A stretch of DNA of 64,000 nt, from positions 16,015 to 80,014 of the forward strand of contig URLO01000005.1 in the NCBI GenBank assembly GCA_900548625.1, given 5' to 3'. The DNA comes from an uncultured Eubacteriales bacterium. Lineage in GTDB: Bacteria > Bacillota > Clostridia > Oscillospirales > Oscillospiraceae. A program made the position numbers and the translations under genes. Each line of letters starts with the position of its first letter. Within the stretch, counting starts at the first letter, position 1. This document shows positions 50,327 to 58,957 of this stretch, piece after piece. The notes under the pieces were generated by a model, which saw only the letters and a list, made by a program, of their open reading frames with translations, made no database searches and had not been told where the DNA came from.

Positions 50327-50869
50327 TCATTCTACCACATTTTCCGCACTTGTCAACGGTTTTTTCTCCCCGGGCGCCGACGGTTTTCCGTCCGCATCCA
50401 GCAGAAGCACCCAGCAGAGCCTTCCCTGTACCTGCCGCAGCGCGCAGAAGCGAAATAGCGGCATCAGCGGAAACTCGCGTCCCGGCTCGTAGGCGATCGC
50501 AAGCTGCGTGCCGCCGCCCGATTTTTTCTGCATTCCGGCCGCCGGATACCCCAGCACATCCCCGGAAAACGGCTCCCACCCGTCCCCGTCTGCCGTCTTC
50601 GGCGCGTCCGGGCCGGTCGTGATGCGCGTGTCCGGTGTGAAGGAGAACGCGCTTGCCGGAATGCGGCGGCTCAGGCGCAGCCTTCCGGCCTCCGGTATCA
50701 GGACGCCGAGATTCATGCTGTTTTCTCCGTCATGCGCATAGAGGCGCACGATGCAGTCCGGTTCTGCCGCAGCCTCGGCGGTGACGCGCCAATACAGCCC
50801 CTGCCGCTCTGCGCAGGCGCTGCCGATGACGGTCTGTTCCTTTCGGATCGCATAGTTCAGTTGCTCCAT
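50327..50869 (-). CDS. Conserved-looking protein of unknown function
   Basis: 180 residues, no signal or membrane segment. Beta-rich throughout, with a mid-region LRLSRRIPASAFSFTPDTRITTG and a C-terminal AIAYEPGREFPLMPLFRFCALRQVQGRLCWVLLLD that reads like a small all-beta domain. Not recognised. It lies upstream of the alaS T-box on the same strand and ends just before it, so it is read from its own or the mazF promoter. Codon use matches the backbone, supporting a real gene. Confidence 0.65.
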   Translation of the reverse strand: MEQLNYAIRKEQTVIGSACAERQGLYWRVTAEAAAEPDCIVRLYAHDGENSMNLGVLIPEAGRLRLSRRIPASAFSFTPDTRITTGPDAPKTADGDGWEPFSGDVLGYPAAGMQKKSGGGTQLAIAYEPGREFPLMPLFRFCALRQVQGRLCWVLLLDADGKPSAPGEKKPLTSAENVVE

Positions 50870-50877
50870 ATGCAGAC

Positions 50878-50916
50878 AGCCTCCCGTATAAGCTGAAACC
50901 AGCTTATGCAGGAGGC
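50878..50916. terminator. Hairpin between mazF and the downstream gene
   Basis: Arms GCCTCC...ATAAGCTG and CAGCTTAT...GGAGG form a long stem with a small internal bulge. There is no T-run, so partial termination or mRNA processing is more likely than full termination. Confidence 0.45.
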
Positions 50917-50958
50917 CGGATCTTCATGACAGCGTCTTTTCAAATGCGTGCCTGCGCC

Positions 50959-51312
50959 TCAGCCCTGAAGGCCGAAGCTCACCGCGATGGCGGAGTCCAC
51001 CTGATTCATGAGCCCCTCATCCACATGACCCATATGCTCACGCAGACGCCGCTTGTCGATGGTGCGGATCTGTTCGAGCAGCACCACCGAATCCCGGCTG
51101 AGCCCCACGTCATGACCGGCGAGGGAGATGTGCGTCGGCAGACGCGCCTTTCCGGTCTGGCTTGTGATCGCGGCAGCGATCACCGTGGGAGAATGCTTGT
51201 TGCCAGTGTCGTTCTGGACGATCAGGACAGGCCGCGTGCCGCCCTGCTCGCTGCCGACGACCGGGCTGAGGTCGGCATAGAAAATATCGCCTCGTTTTAC
51301 GTTGGTATCCAT
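50959..51312 (-). CDS. mazF: MazF/PemK-family endoribonuclease
   Basis: 117 residues. Sequence-specific mRNA interferase of the MazF/EndoA group. VKRGDIFYADLSPVVGSEQGGTRPVLIVQND at the N-terminus carries the conserved Arg and the strand used for RNA binding; KHSPTVIAAAITSQ and LEQIRTIDKRRL complete the fold. No MazE/EndoAI antitoxin is next to it: the 145 bases up to alr are empty, unlike Bacillus where ndoAI lies between alr and ndoA. ATG 51312 is used; GTG 51321 would bury the ribosome site. Confidence 0.92.
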   Translation of the reverse strand: MDTNVKRGDIFYADLSPVVGSEQGGTRPVLIVQNDTGNKHSPTVIAAAITSQTGKARLPTHISLAGHDVGLSRDSVVLLEQIRTIDKRRLREHMGHVDEGLMNQVDSAIAVSFGLQG

Positions 51313-51457
51313 TCGCTTCACACTCCGCGGAAAAATAGTAAGAAGGGCCGGTCTGTCTCCGGCTGGACTACCGTTATTTTCCCACGCTCAAGCTGAATTT
51401 ATACAGCCGCAAGGCTCTCAGACCATACTATGCGGCGCCGCACGCTCTTGCGCCCGC

Positions 51458-52636
51458 TCAGACGATGTATTGCAGGATCTCCTGCTCCCTTCCGTTTTGC
51501 ATGTAGATGCGCGGGATGCGCTTGCTGATGTCGCAGAGGATCTCATAGCTGATCGTCCCTGCCTGCGCGGCAAGGCGCTCGCAGGGAAGGCGCGTTCCAT
51601 CCGTGTCAAAGCCGAAAAGCGTCGCCGTATCCCCGACCGAAACGCCGGGAATGTCCGTCACATCGACCATGCACATGTCCATGCAGATGCGGCCGATCAC
51701 GGGCGCGTCCTTGCCGCGGATGCGGAATGACGCTTTTCCCGAAAGCGAGCGCGACAGACCGTCTGCATACCCGATGGGCAGGACTGCCATGCGCGTCTCG
51801 CGCGACGGCGTGAACGTCCTGCCGTAGCTGATGGGCGTTCCTGCCGGGACCGTGCGCAGCTGCGCCGTCTTTGTCCGCACCGTCATGAGCGGCCGCAGGT
51901 CGAGCACGCCCTCCGCATCCTGCGACGGCGCATGGCCGAAGGTCGCGATGCCGGGTCTCACCATGTCCATGGCGAACTCCGGATACAGGATCGTTGCGCC
52001 CGAGCTTGCGCAGTGGCGAAGCTCCGGTCGGATGCCCTTTGCTGCCAGCGCGTCCAGCATGGCGGTAAAGCGCGCATACTGCGTCCGTGTAAAGGCCGCG
52101 TCCTCGGGCGCTTTGCTGTCCGCGACGCAGAAGTGCGTGAACACGCCCTCGACGTGCAGATGCGCAAGCGCGCACGTTTCCAGCAGCTCCGGCAGCGTCC
52201 GTTCGTGGTCGTATGCGAAAAAGCCGATGCGCGTCATGCCGGTGTCGAGCTTCAGATGCACGTTCAGGATATAATTCGTTCCGGTCAGCGCCGCATCCAG
52301 CTCCTTCGCGTATTCCAGCGAGTGGACCTCCTGCGTGATGTCCATAAACACCATCGTGTCGGCAAACTCCGCCGGCGTATAGCCGAGGATGAGCAGCGGC
52401 GCGCGGATGCCGCCGCGCCGAAGCTGCACGGCCTCCTCCAGATTGGAGACCGCCAGATAGTCCGCGCCGAGCTCGCACAGCGCGTGGCTCAGCGGAACGG
52501 CGCCGTGGCCGTAAGCGTCGGCCTTCATCACGCCGAGAAAGCGGCAGCCGGAGGGGATATGTTCCTTGATCGCGCGGTAGTTGTGCTCCAGATTATCCAG
52601 AGACACCTCCGCCCATGTTCTTCTGAGAGTTTTCAT
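51458..52636 (-). CDS. alr: Alanine racemase
   Basis: 392 residues. PLP enzyme that makes D-alanine for peptidoglycan. VMKADAYGHG with the PLP-binding Lys about residue 38, HLKLDTGMTRIGF, and the second catalytic Tyr region GTPISYGRTF (about 275). Complete length for the family. It overlaps the lipoprotein gene at its 5' end by about 44 bases, so the two are likely co-transcribed and mazF follows downstream. Confidence 0.96.
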   Translation of the reverse strand: MKTLRRTWAEVSLDNLEHNYRAIKEHIPSGCRFLGVMKADAYGHGAVPLSHALCELGADYLAVSNLEEAVQLRRGGIRAPLLILGYTPAEFADTMVFMDITQEVHSLEYAKELDAALTGTNYILNVHLKLDTGMTRIGFFAYDHERTLPELLETCALAHLHVEGVFTHFCVADSKAPEDAAFTRTQYARFTAMLDALAAKGIRPELRHCASSGATILYPEFAMDMVRPGIATFGHAPSQDAEGVLDLRPLMTVRTKTAQLRTVPAGTPISYGRTFTPSRETRMAVLPIGYADGLSRSLSGKASFRIRGKDAPVIGRICMDMCMVDVTDIPGVSVGDTATLFGFDTDGTRLPCERLAAQAGTISYEILCDISKRIPRIYMQNGREQEILQYIV

Positions 52637-53213
52637 TCTGATTGCCTCGTTCCAGAGAAAAATGATGCAGCTCCGCCTTCAAAAGCGTCTGCCCCTGATA
52701 GGATACGGCGGCGCGAACCGGCAGGCCGGAGGCGTCGAGCCACGTATCCACTGTAATTTCATCTTCGTCATAGCCCAGCAGGTATGTCGCCCGCAGGACG
52801 CCGTCTTCCCATCCGCAGGCGGAAATATACCCGCGGTACCAGCTCTCCGCCAGCAGATACGGAAGCCGCATCGGCGAGACGCGGCCTCCGGCAAGCTCGG
52901 CAAAGCCGACCTCCGTGTCCTCATAGGCGACACGCGCGCCGTCTGCGGAGACCTCCGCACCGATCCCTGCAAGCGTCTGCGGCTCGGTCAGGCGTATCGT
53001 GACGCCGCCGCCCGCTTCATACGCGCAGTCCATCGAAAACCGAAAGATCTCCTCGCCGTAATTGACCTCGGCCTGTGCCGCAAAGGCGCAGCCGCCCGCC
53101 GCCGTCAGCGCCGTGCGAAGATCCAGCGCCCGCTGCATTGCCGTGTCCTGCCGCGCGCAGCCGCTGAGGGTCAGCAGCAGCGCCGCCAGCACGCTGAGCT
53201 TTTTGCCGTGCAA
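52593..53213 (-). CDS. Lipoprotein with LolA/LppX-like look
   Basis: 206 residues. A signal with lipobox (LLTLSGC) gives a lipidated Cys near residue 19. The mature part is beta-rich (AQAEVNYGEEIFRFSMDCAYEAGGGVTIRLTEPQTLAGIGAEV..., YDEDEITVDTWLDASGLPVRAAVSYQG), like lipid-carrier folds in envelope lipoproteins. Start is TTG at 53213 behind GGGTGAT; the frame is not open further into a recognisable start. The 3' end runs past the alr start codon. Ligand unknown. Confidence 0.75.
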   Translation of the reverse strand: MHGKKLSVLAALLLTLSGCARQDTAMQRALDLRTALTAAGGCAFAAQAEVNYGEEIFRFSMDCAYEAGGGVTIRLTEPQTLAGIGAEVSADGARVAYEDTEVGFAELAGGRVSPMRLPYLLAESWYRGYISACGWEDGVLRATYLLGYDEDEITVDTWLDASGLPVRAAVSYQGQTLLKAELHHFSLERGNQNENSQKNMGGGVSG

Positions 53214-53225
53214 ACGATCACCCGC

Positions 53226-54095
53226 TTATCGCAAAAGTCGCGGGATCCTCGTCAGCAGGTCCTCCGGCGTCATGCCGTACTCCCCGATCTCCGCCGCGGC
53301 AAGGTCGCCCGCGGAGCCGTGGAGCCACGCGGCGCACGCCGCTGCCTCCAGCGGCATCACGCCCTGACCGAGCAGGGAAACGATCACGCCGGAGAGCACG
53401 TCACCGCTGCCGCCGGTCGCCATACCGGGGTTTCCGACGGCGCTGATGTAGGTGTTATGGCCGTCGCTCACGATCGTCCGGTGTCCCTTGAGGAGGAGGA
53501 TCGAGCCTGTCCTGTCGGCAAATTCCCGCGCTTGCTGGACACGGTCCTCCGCCATCGGGTCACCGCCCAGCCGGAGGAACTCACCGTCATGCGGCGTCAG
53601 GATCACGGGACAGGCCGTTCCGCGCAGTATATCTATATTCCGCTCCAGCGCGTTTATGCCGTCCGCATCCAGTACCAGCGGCTTGTGGCAAAAATCGAGC
53701 ATCCAGCGCACCAGCGCCGTCACCTCCTCCGAGCGTCCAAGCCCCGGCCCCATCAGCACGGCGTCCATGTTGGTCATCCGCCGCTCGATCACGGGCTTTG
53801 CCGCAAGGCTGAGCCTGCCCTCGGCGTCACAGGGAAGCGGAAACACGACCGGCCCGAGACACTGCGCCGCGCAGATGGGATACACCTGCTCCGGCACGCC
53901 GAGATACACGACCCCGCTTCCGGACCGCACGGCAGCGTTTGCCGCAAGCACGGCTGCGCCTGTCAGCCCGGTGCTGCCGCACAGCAGCAGCACTCTCCCG
54001 TAGTCGCCCTTGTGGGAATTGCGTGCACGGACCGGCAAAACCGTCTTTACCAGCTCCGCACCGACATATTCCGCCAGCCAGAATACCTTTGCCAT
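53226..54095 (-). CDS. nnrD: ADP-dependent NAD(P)H-hydrate dehydratase
   Basis: 289 residues. Repairs hydrated NAD(P)H. Ribokinase-like fold: GDYGRVLLLCGSTGLTGAAVLAANAAVRSGSGVVYLG at the N-terminus, VLDADGINAL, ILTPHDGEFLRLGG, KGHRTIVSDG, and GNPGMATGGSGDVLSGVI with the catalytic Asp. The YjeF N-terminal epimerase domain is absent, so an epimerase must be elsewhere. GGGAGATGG precedes the ATG. First gene of the nnrD-lipoprotein-alr-mazF run, divergent from pheST. Confidence 0.94.
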   Translation of the reverse strand: MAKVFWLAEYVGAELVKTVLPVRARNSHKGDYGRVLLLCGSTGLTGAAVLAANAAVRSGSGVVYLGVPEQVYPICAAQCLGPVVFPLPCDAEGRLSLAAKPVIERRMTNMDAVLMGPGLGRSEEVTALVRWMLDFCHKPLVLDADGINALERNIDILRGTACPVILTPHDGEFLRLGGDPMAEDRVQQAREFADRTGSILLLKGHRTIVSDGHNTYISAVGNPGMATGGSGDVLSGVIVSLLGQGVMPLEAAACAAWLHGSAGDLAAAEIGEYGMTPEDLLTRIPRLLR

Positions 54096-54178
54096 AACGC
54101 CATCTCCCTTCGCCCGTACAGTTTATGTCTTCCTGCCACAATTATAGTGCGGTTTTTCCGGAACGTCAAATTTTATTC

Positions 54179-54207
54179 TTGCGAAATCGGGTATGCTGTG
54201 CTATGAT
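54179..54207 (+). promoter_or_regulatory. Promoter of pheST
   Basis: TTGCGA at 54179-54184, 17-base spacer, TATGAT at 54202-54207, directly upstream of the T-box leader. Confidence 0.75.
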
Positions 54208-54214
54208 GAGCATG

Positions 54215-54503
54215 CTCATAAGATAAAAGCGATGATCGAGTCGTCTGACATCGGAACGCGGCCGCAGAGAGGACGGGATGCTGGGAGCCGTCCGCCGCAG
54301 ATGAAGGGCTTTCCCTCGTGAGCCGCCGTCTGAAGGCCGTGCCGCCGTATGCTGCGGCGTCTGCGGAAATAGGATGTGCCGGGCCGCTCCGTTAAAGGCG
54401 AAACAGGTCTCTGGCCTGAAAGCGCGCCGTTTGGCGAATGCGGGTGGTACCGCGGAAGCATGTCTTTCGTCCCCAATGTGGACGGAGGGCAATTTTTTTG
54501 CGG
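54215..54503 (+). promoter_or_regulatory. T-box riboswitch of pheST
   Basis: The T-box sequence GCGGGTGGTACCGCGG at 54440-54455 and, downstream, a terminator stem (TTTCGTCC...GGACGGAGGG) with a seven-T run at about 54492-54498. An extended stem I precedes. Uncharged tRNA-Phe should shift the structure to antitermination and raise pheST expression. The segment from the NnrD start (54095) to 54179 holds only the divergent promoter region. Confidence 0.95.
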
Positions 54504-54555
54504 TCTTTCCGCCAGAATTTTGTAATTTCATTCAACAAAAGGAGAATTTCATTTT

Positions 54556-55584
54556 ATGAAAGAGCAGCTTGAAAAGATCCGGCAGGAGGCGCTCGAGGCG
54601 CTGAACGCCGTCGCCGATCCCGGCGAGCTGGAAGCCCTGCGCGTCCGCTTTCTCGGCAAAAAGGGCGAGCTGACCGCCGTCCTCAAGACGATGGGCAAGC
54701 TCTCCGCCGAGGAGCGCCCCGTCATGGGTCAGATCGCAAACAACGTCCGCGCCGCCATCGAGGAGAAGCTCGATGAGGCAAAGACCGCCCTCAAGGCAAA
54801 GGCGCTCGAGCAGAAGCTCGAGGCCGAGGCCATCGACGTCACCATCCCCGGCAAGCCCGTGGAGCTTGGCCACCGCCACCCGATGAACATTGCGCTCGAC
54901 GAGGCGAAGGAGCTGTTCATCTCGATGGGCTTTAAGATCCTCGACGGCCCCGAGGTCGAGCTTGCCGAGTATAACTTCACGAAGCTGAACATCGCGGAAA
55001 ATCACCCCTCCCGTGACCGCAGTGACACGTTCTACATCACAGACGATGAAAAGGTCCTCCTCCGCACGCAGACCAGCCCCATGCAGATCCGCGCCATGGA
55101 GTCCATCGGCCAGCCGCCCATCCGTGTGCTTGCCCCGGGCCGCGTGTACCGCAAGGACGAGGTCGATGCAACGCACTCGCCGATGTTCCACCAGATCGAG
55201 GGTCTTGTCATTGACAAGGGCGTGACGATGGCTGACCTCAAGGGCACGCTGGAAACGCTCATCAAGGCCATGTATGGCCCTGATTCCGTCATCCGCTTCC
55301 GTCCGCACCACTTCCCGTTCACCGAGCCGAGCTGTGAGGTTGACGTGCAGTGCTTCAAGTGCCGCGGCGAGGGCTGCCCGACCTGCAAGGGCGAGGGCTG
55401 GATCGAGCTTCTGGGCGCCGGTATGGTGCATCCGAAGGTGCTCGAGGGCTGCGGCATCGACCCGAACGTCTATTCCGGCTTCGCCTTCGGCATCGGCCTG
55501 GAGCGCATGGCGATGCGCCGCTTCCAGATCAGCGACCTGCGCATGATCTTTGAAAACGACGTCCGCTTCCTGTCGCAGTTCTGA
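54556..55584 (+). CDS. pheS: Phenylalanyl-tRNA synthetase alpha subunit
   Basis: 342 residues. Catalytic subunit of the alpha2beta2 enzyme. N-terminal coiled coil (about 1-90), class II motifs HPMNIALDEAKELFISMGF, RTQTSPMQIRAME, FRPHHFPFTEPSCEVDV and GFAFGIGLERMAMRRF. A Cys cluster (CFKCRGEGCPTCKGEGW) near residue 273 is a zinc-type insert frequent in Clostridia. AAAGGAG lies upstream. pheT follows 16 bases on. Confidence 0.97.
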   Translation: MKEQLEKIRQEALEALNAVADPGELEALRVRFLGKKGELTAVLKTMGKLSAEERPVMGQIANNVRAAIEEKLDEAKTALKAKALEQKLEAEAIDVTIPGKPVELGHRHPMNIALDEAKELFISMGFKILDGPEVELAEYNFTKLNIAENHPSRDRSDTFYITDDEKVLLRTQTSPMQIRAMESIGQPPIRVLAPGRVYRKDEVDATHSPMFHQIEGLVIDKGVTMADLKGTLETLIKAMYGPDSVIRFRPHHFPFTEPSCEVDVQCFKCRGEGCPTCKGEGWIELLGAGMVHPKVLEGCGIDPNVYSGFAFGIGLERMAMRRFQISDLRMIFENDVRFLSQF

Positions 55585-55600
55585 GAAGGAGGAACAGAGA

Positions 55601-57985
55601 ATGAACATTTCGAGAAAATGGCTCCGTGACTTCGTGGACATCACCGCCACGGACAAAGAATATGACGAGATCATGACCATCGCCGGCCAGAAGGTCGAGA
55701 CCGTCACCCGCATGGACGCGGAAATCAAAAACGTGGTCGTCGGCAAGGTGCTTTCGATGGCGCGGCATGAAAACTCCGACCACATGTGGGTCTGCATGGT
55801 CGATGTGGGCAGCGGCGAGCCCGTCCAGATCGTCACCGGCGCACAGAACGTCCATGCGGGCGATCTGGTCCCGGTCGCGCAGCACAACTCCGATCTTCCC
55901 GGCGGCATCCACATCACCAAGGGAAAGCTCCGCGGCGTGGAGTCCTGCGGTATGCTCTGCTCCTACAAGGAACTCGGCCTGACCGAGCACGACTGCCCGG
56001 AGGCCTATGCCAACGGCATCTGGATCCTCAATGACGAGGGCTGCACCGTCGGTCAGGACATCAACACCGTCATCGGCAACGATGATTCGATCGTGGAGTT
56101 TGAAATCACCAACAACCGTCCCGACTGCTACAGCCTCATCGGCCTTGCCCGTGAGACGGCGGCGGCGTTCAACGTTCCGATGAAGCACCATGAGCCGGTC
56201 GTAAAGGGCGGCGCAGGGGGCGTGCTTCCGGAGCTGCTCGACGTGGATGTGCAGGCGGACGATCTGTGCCTGCGCTACTCCGCCAGAATGGTGCGGAACG
56301 TCAAGATCGCGCCCAGCCCCAAGTGGATGCGCCAGCGTCTGCGCAGCGCAGGCGTGCGCCCGATCAACAACATCGTTGACATCACGAACTATGTCATGAT
56401 CGAGTACGGCCAGCCGATGCATGCCTTTGACTACCGCTATGTGCAGGGCGGCAAGATCGTTGTCCGCCGCGCAGGCAAGGATACGTCCCTCACCACGCTC
56501 GACGGCAATGTACGCGCGCTCCAGCCCGACATGCTCGTCATCGCAGACGAGGACAAGCCCGTCGGTCTTGCCGGCATCATGGGCGGCGAAAACAGTGAGA
56601 TCGCGGCGGATACCGTGGATGTGGTCTTTGAGTCCGCAAACTTCCTCGGTTCCTCCATCCGCAAGACCGCGCTGGCGCTCGGTATGCGCACGGACGCCTC
56701 CGCAAAGTTTGAGAAGGACATTGACCCGATGCTGACCGTTCCCGCTGTCAACCGCGCGTGTGAGCTGGTCGAGCTTCTGGGCGTGGGCGAGGTCATGGAC
56801 GGCATCATCGACGTTCTGAACTACGTTCCCGAGGCTGTGCAGCTCCCGCTCGAGCCGGAGCGCATCAACGCTCTGCTCGGCACGGATATTTCGGAAGCGG
56901 ACATGATCGAATATCTGCGCCGCGAGGAGGTCCCCGTTGTGGACGGCATAATCCAGGTCCCGTCGTGGCGTCCGGATCTGCGCTGCATGGCAGACATCGC
57001 GGAGGAGGTCGCCCGCTACTACGGCTACAACCGCATTGCAACCACCGCCATGCGCGGCACGACCACCATCGGCGGCTACACCGACGCCGAGGCACTTGAA
57101 AACAAGGCCTGTGCCGCGGCAAGAGCGCTCGGCTACAGTGAGATCATCACCTACTCCTTCGTCTCCCCCACCGTGTTCGACAATATCCGCCTTCCGAAGG
57201 ACACGCCGCTGCGCAATGCCATCCGCATCATCAACCCCCTTGGTGAGGACACCTCCATCATGCGCACGGTCATCCTGCCGTCGATGCTCGACATCCTTGC
57301 CCGCAACCACGCCTACAAAAACAAGGGCGTCAAGCTCTATGAGATGGGCCGCATCTATCTGCCGGTCGAGGGCCGCGACCTTCCCGACGAGCCCAAGCGT
57401 CTGATCTTCGGTACCTATGGTGAGCATGAGGATTTCTTCAGCATGAAGGGCGAGATCGACGCGCTGCTTGCCGCGCTCAACGTCCCCGCTGCGACCTATG
57501 TACGCAGCAGTGACGATCCGAGCTATCATCCCGGCCGCTGCGCCGAGCTGCGGATCGGCGGCCAGAAGGTCGGCGTGCTCGGTCAGATCCATCCGCTGGT
57601 CGCGGAGACCTACGGCATCGGTGCGGACGTCTACTGCGCGGAGCTGGATTTTGCGCTGCTCCAGACGATGGCAGACGGCGAGCGCGTGTTCCACCCGCTG
57701 CCCAAGTTCCCCGCCGTCACGCGCGATCTGGCGCTTGTCTGTGACGAGGCCGTCACCGTCGGCGCGCTGGAGGCCTGCATCACCGCGTCTGCCGGAAAAC
57801 TCCTGCGGCGGATCGACCTCTTTGACATCTACCGCGGCCCCGGCATTGAGGCCGGCAAAAAGAGCGTCGCGTTCAGTCTGGAGCTGCGCGCCGATGACCG
57901 GACGCTTACAGACGATGATTCGGTCGGCGTGGTGAACAAGGTGCTTGAAAAGCTCGAATCGGAGCTTCACGCCAAGCTCCGCTGA
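55601..57985 (+). CDS. pheT: Phenylalanyl-tRNA synthetase beta subunit
   Basis: 794 residues. Beta subunit with editing and tRNA-binding domains: an EMAP-like domain (about 40-150), B3/B4 editing domain (about 200-380), B5 domain about 400-470, the class II-like core, and the C-terminal anticodon-binding FDX-ACB domain (about 700-794: HPLPKFPAVTRDLALVCD). The ATG at 55601 follows GAAGGAGG; upstream codons overlap the pheS 3' end. No gene follows until ireB, 122 bases past its own promoter region. Confidence 0.97.
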   Translation: MNISRKWLRDFVDITATDKEYDEIMTIAGQKVETVTRMDAEIKNVVVGKVLSMARHENSDHMWVCMVDVGSGEPVQIVTGAQNVHAGDLVPVAQHNSDLPGGIHITKGKLRGVESCGMLCSYKELGLTEHDCPEAYANGIWILNDEGCTVGQDINTVIGNDDSIVEFEITNNRPDCYSLIGLARETAAAFNVPMKHHEPVVKGGAGGVLPELLDVDVQADDLCLRYSARMVRNVKIAPSPKWMRQRLRSAGVRPINNIVDITNYVMIEYGQPMHAFDYRYVQGGKIVVRRAGKDTSLTTLDGNVRALQPDMLVIADEDKPVGLAGIMGGENSEIAADTVDVVFESANFLGSSIRKTALALGMRTDASAKFEKDIDPMLTVPAVNRACELVELLGVGEVMDGIIDVLNYVPEAVQLPLEPERINALLGTDISEADMIEYLRREEVPVVDGIIQVPSWRPDLRCMADIAEEVARYYGYNRIATTAMRGTTTIGGYTDAEALENKACAAARALGYSEIITYSFVSPTVFDNIRLPKDTPLRNAIRIINPLGEDTSIMRTVILPSMLDILARNHAYKNKGVKLYEMGRIYLPVEGRDLPDEPKRLIFGTYGEHEDFFSMKGEIDALLAALNVPAATYVRSSDDPSYHPGRCAELRIGGQKVGVLGQIHPLVAETYGIGADVYCAELDFALLQTMADGERVFHPLPKFPAVTRDLALVCDEAVTVGALEACITASAGKLLRRIDLFDIYRGPGIEAGKKSVAFSLELRADDRTLTDDDSVGVVNKVLEKLESELHAKLR

Positions 57986-58077
57986 CAAAAAACGCCTTCC
58001 TTCCTCCTGCCTGCCGCATATTTTGACTGCTCCGCCCGATTTTTGAAACTTGTAACACAAATGAAAAGTTCAGGTCA

Positions 58078-58106
58078 TTTACAACCGGGAGAGAATATAT
58101 TATGAT
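58078..58106 (+). promoter_or_regulatory. Promoter of ireB
   Basis: TTTACA at 58078-58083, 17-base spacer, TATGAT at 58101-58106, 34 bases before the start codon. Confidence 0.7.
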
Positions 58107-58139
58107 ATGGGCAAGCTATTGATAAGGGAGGGTAACCGC

Positions 58140-58385
58140 ATGGAGGAAAACACCATCAAGTTTGTAGTGCCGGATGATGCAGCCGGAGAAATGAAAGCGA
58201 TCCTGACGTCTGTTTACAGCGCGCTGAGCGAAAAAGGTTATAACCCGATCAACCAGATCGTCGGTTACCTGCTCTCCGAGGATCCGACATACATCACCAA
58301 CTACAACAACGCGCGCAGTCTGATCTGCAAGCTGGACCGCGACGAGCTTCTTCAGGAGCTTGTGCGGCACTATCTCTTCGACTGA
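58140..58385 (+). CDS. IreB family regulatory phosphoprotein (DUF965)
   Basis: 81 residues. Small helical protein found across Firmicutes; in Enterococcus IreB is a Thr-phosphorylated target of the PASTA kinase IreK and regulates cephalosporin tolerance. The sequence (MEENTIKFVVPDD...YSALSEKGYNPINQIVGYLLSEDPTYITNYNNARSLICKLDRDELLQELVRHYL) is the full family length. GGGAGGG precedes the ATG. In many Clostridia it is next to ruvX; here it stands alone behind pheT with its own promoter and a strong terminator. Confidence 0.93.
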   Translation: MEENTIKFVVPDDAAGEMKAILTSVYSALSEKGYNPINQIVGYLLSEDPTYITNYNNARSLICKLDRDELLQELVRHYLFD

Positions 58386-58397
58386 CGCAAACATACC

Positions 58398-58445
58398 AAA
58401 GGCGCTCCGTCCGGGCAGTTCTGCCCTTCACGGAGCGCCTTTTTA
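58398..58445 (+). terminator. Terminator of ireB
   Basis: 13-bp arms AAAGGCGCTCCGT / ACGGAGCGCCTTT with an inner GGGCA/TGCCC stem, followed by T-run. Confidence 0.92.
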
Positions 58446-58607
58446 GGGTATATCCGAAAAATCCCAACACAGCCGGACAGCGGGCCTTTTCACGCCGCGC
58501 CGCGTCATTTTTCCTTGAAATACGTCAGTATTCCTGCGAAAAAAATGTCTTGCGCAGCGCGGAAATTCCTCGCTGCCGGTCACATTTTCAGTTTTCAGAT
58601 ACACCCT
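58445..58607. repeat. MITE-like palindromic element, copy B
   Basis: About 163 bp closely similar to the copy at 3489-3648 in the same orientation. Its terminal inverted repeats (AGGGTATATCCGAAAA / TTTTCAGATACACCCT) have 2 mismatches. The interior shares long identical runs with copy A, including the AAATACGTCAGTATT core. It abuts the ireB terminator. Confidence 0.85.
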
Positions 58608-58613
58608 GGGAGT

Positions 58614-58650
58614 CAAAAAATTTGCGCGAGGAGATCGTCCCCGCGCAAAA
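58614..58650 (-). terminator. Terminator of the small membrane protein gene
   Basis: On the minus strand TTTGCGCG-type 8-bp arms (58621-58628, 58642-58649) followed by six T. Confidence 0.85.
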
Positions 58651-58704
58651 TCAGTCCGCAATATATTCCGCCGCATACGGCGGAGCTTTGCAGGTCTCCC
58701 CTGC

Positions 58705-58920
58705 TCAGTCGGCGTAGTCCGCCGCATTTGCGTCCTTTCTGTGGAAAATACGGGTCATCAGGCACTTGCACGGACAGCCGTGATTTTCCGAACGGCCGGA
58801 CAGCAGTCTGCACACCATCGCGACCGCGCCGGCAAAGGCAAGCACGCCCGCGATCACCGCAAGCACGCGGACAACACAGGAGCTATTTCTTTCTTCAGCA
58901 CCGGAACATTTACACATCAT
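58705..58920 (-). CDS. Small Cys-containing membrane protein
   Basis: 71 residues. One membrane helix (VVRVLAVIAGVLAFAGAVAMVC, about 16-37) between a short Cys-rich head (MCKCSG) and a basic cytosolic or outside tail (GCPCKCLMTRIFHRKDANAADYAD). Looks like the small uncharacterised membrane proteins frequent in Oscillospirales. GGAGG lies 6 bases before the ATG at 58920. A terminator follows. Its neighbour, the TetR gene, is co-oriented 37 bases upstream. Confidence 0.65.
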   Translation of the reverse strand: MMCKCSGAEERNSSCVVRVLAVIAGVLAFAGAVAMVCRLLSGRSENHGCPCKCLMTRIFHRKDANAADYAD

Positions 58921-58957
58921 AATATCCTCCGTTCATAGAATTGCGTTTCGCACATTT

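Noticed and set aside
54166..54531. Protein-coding frame upstream of pheS
   Set aside because: The region is a T-box leader on the opposite strand; the open frame is incidental.
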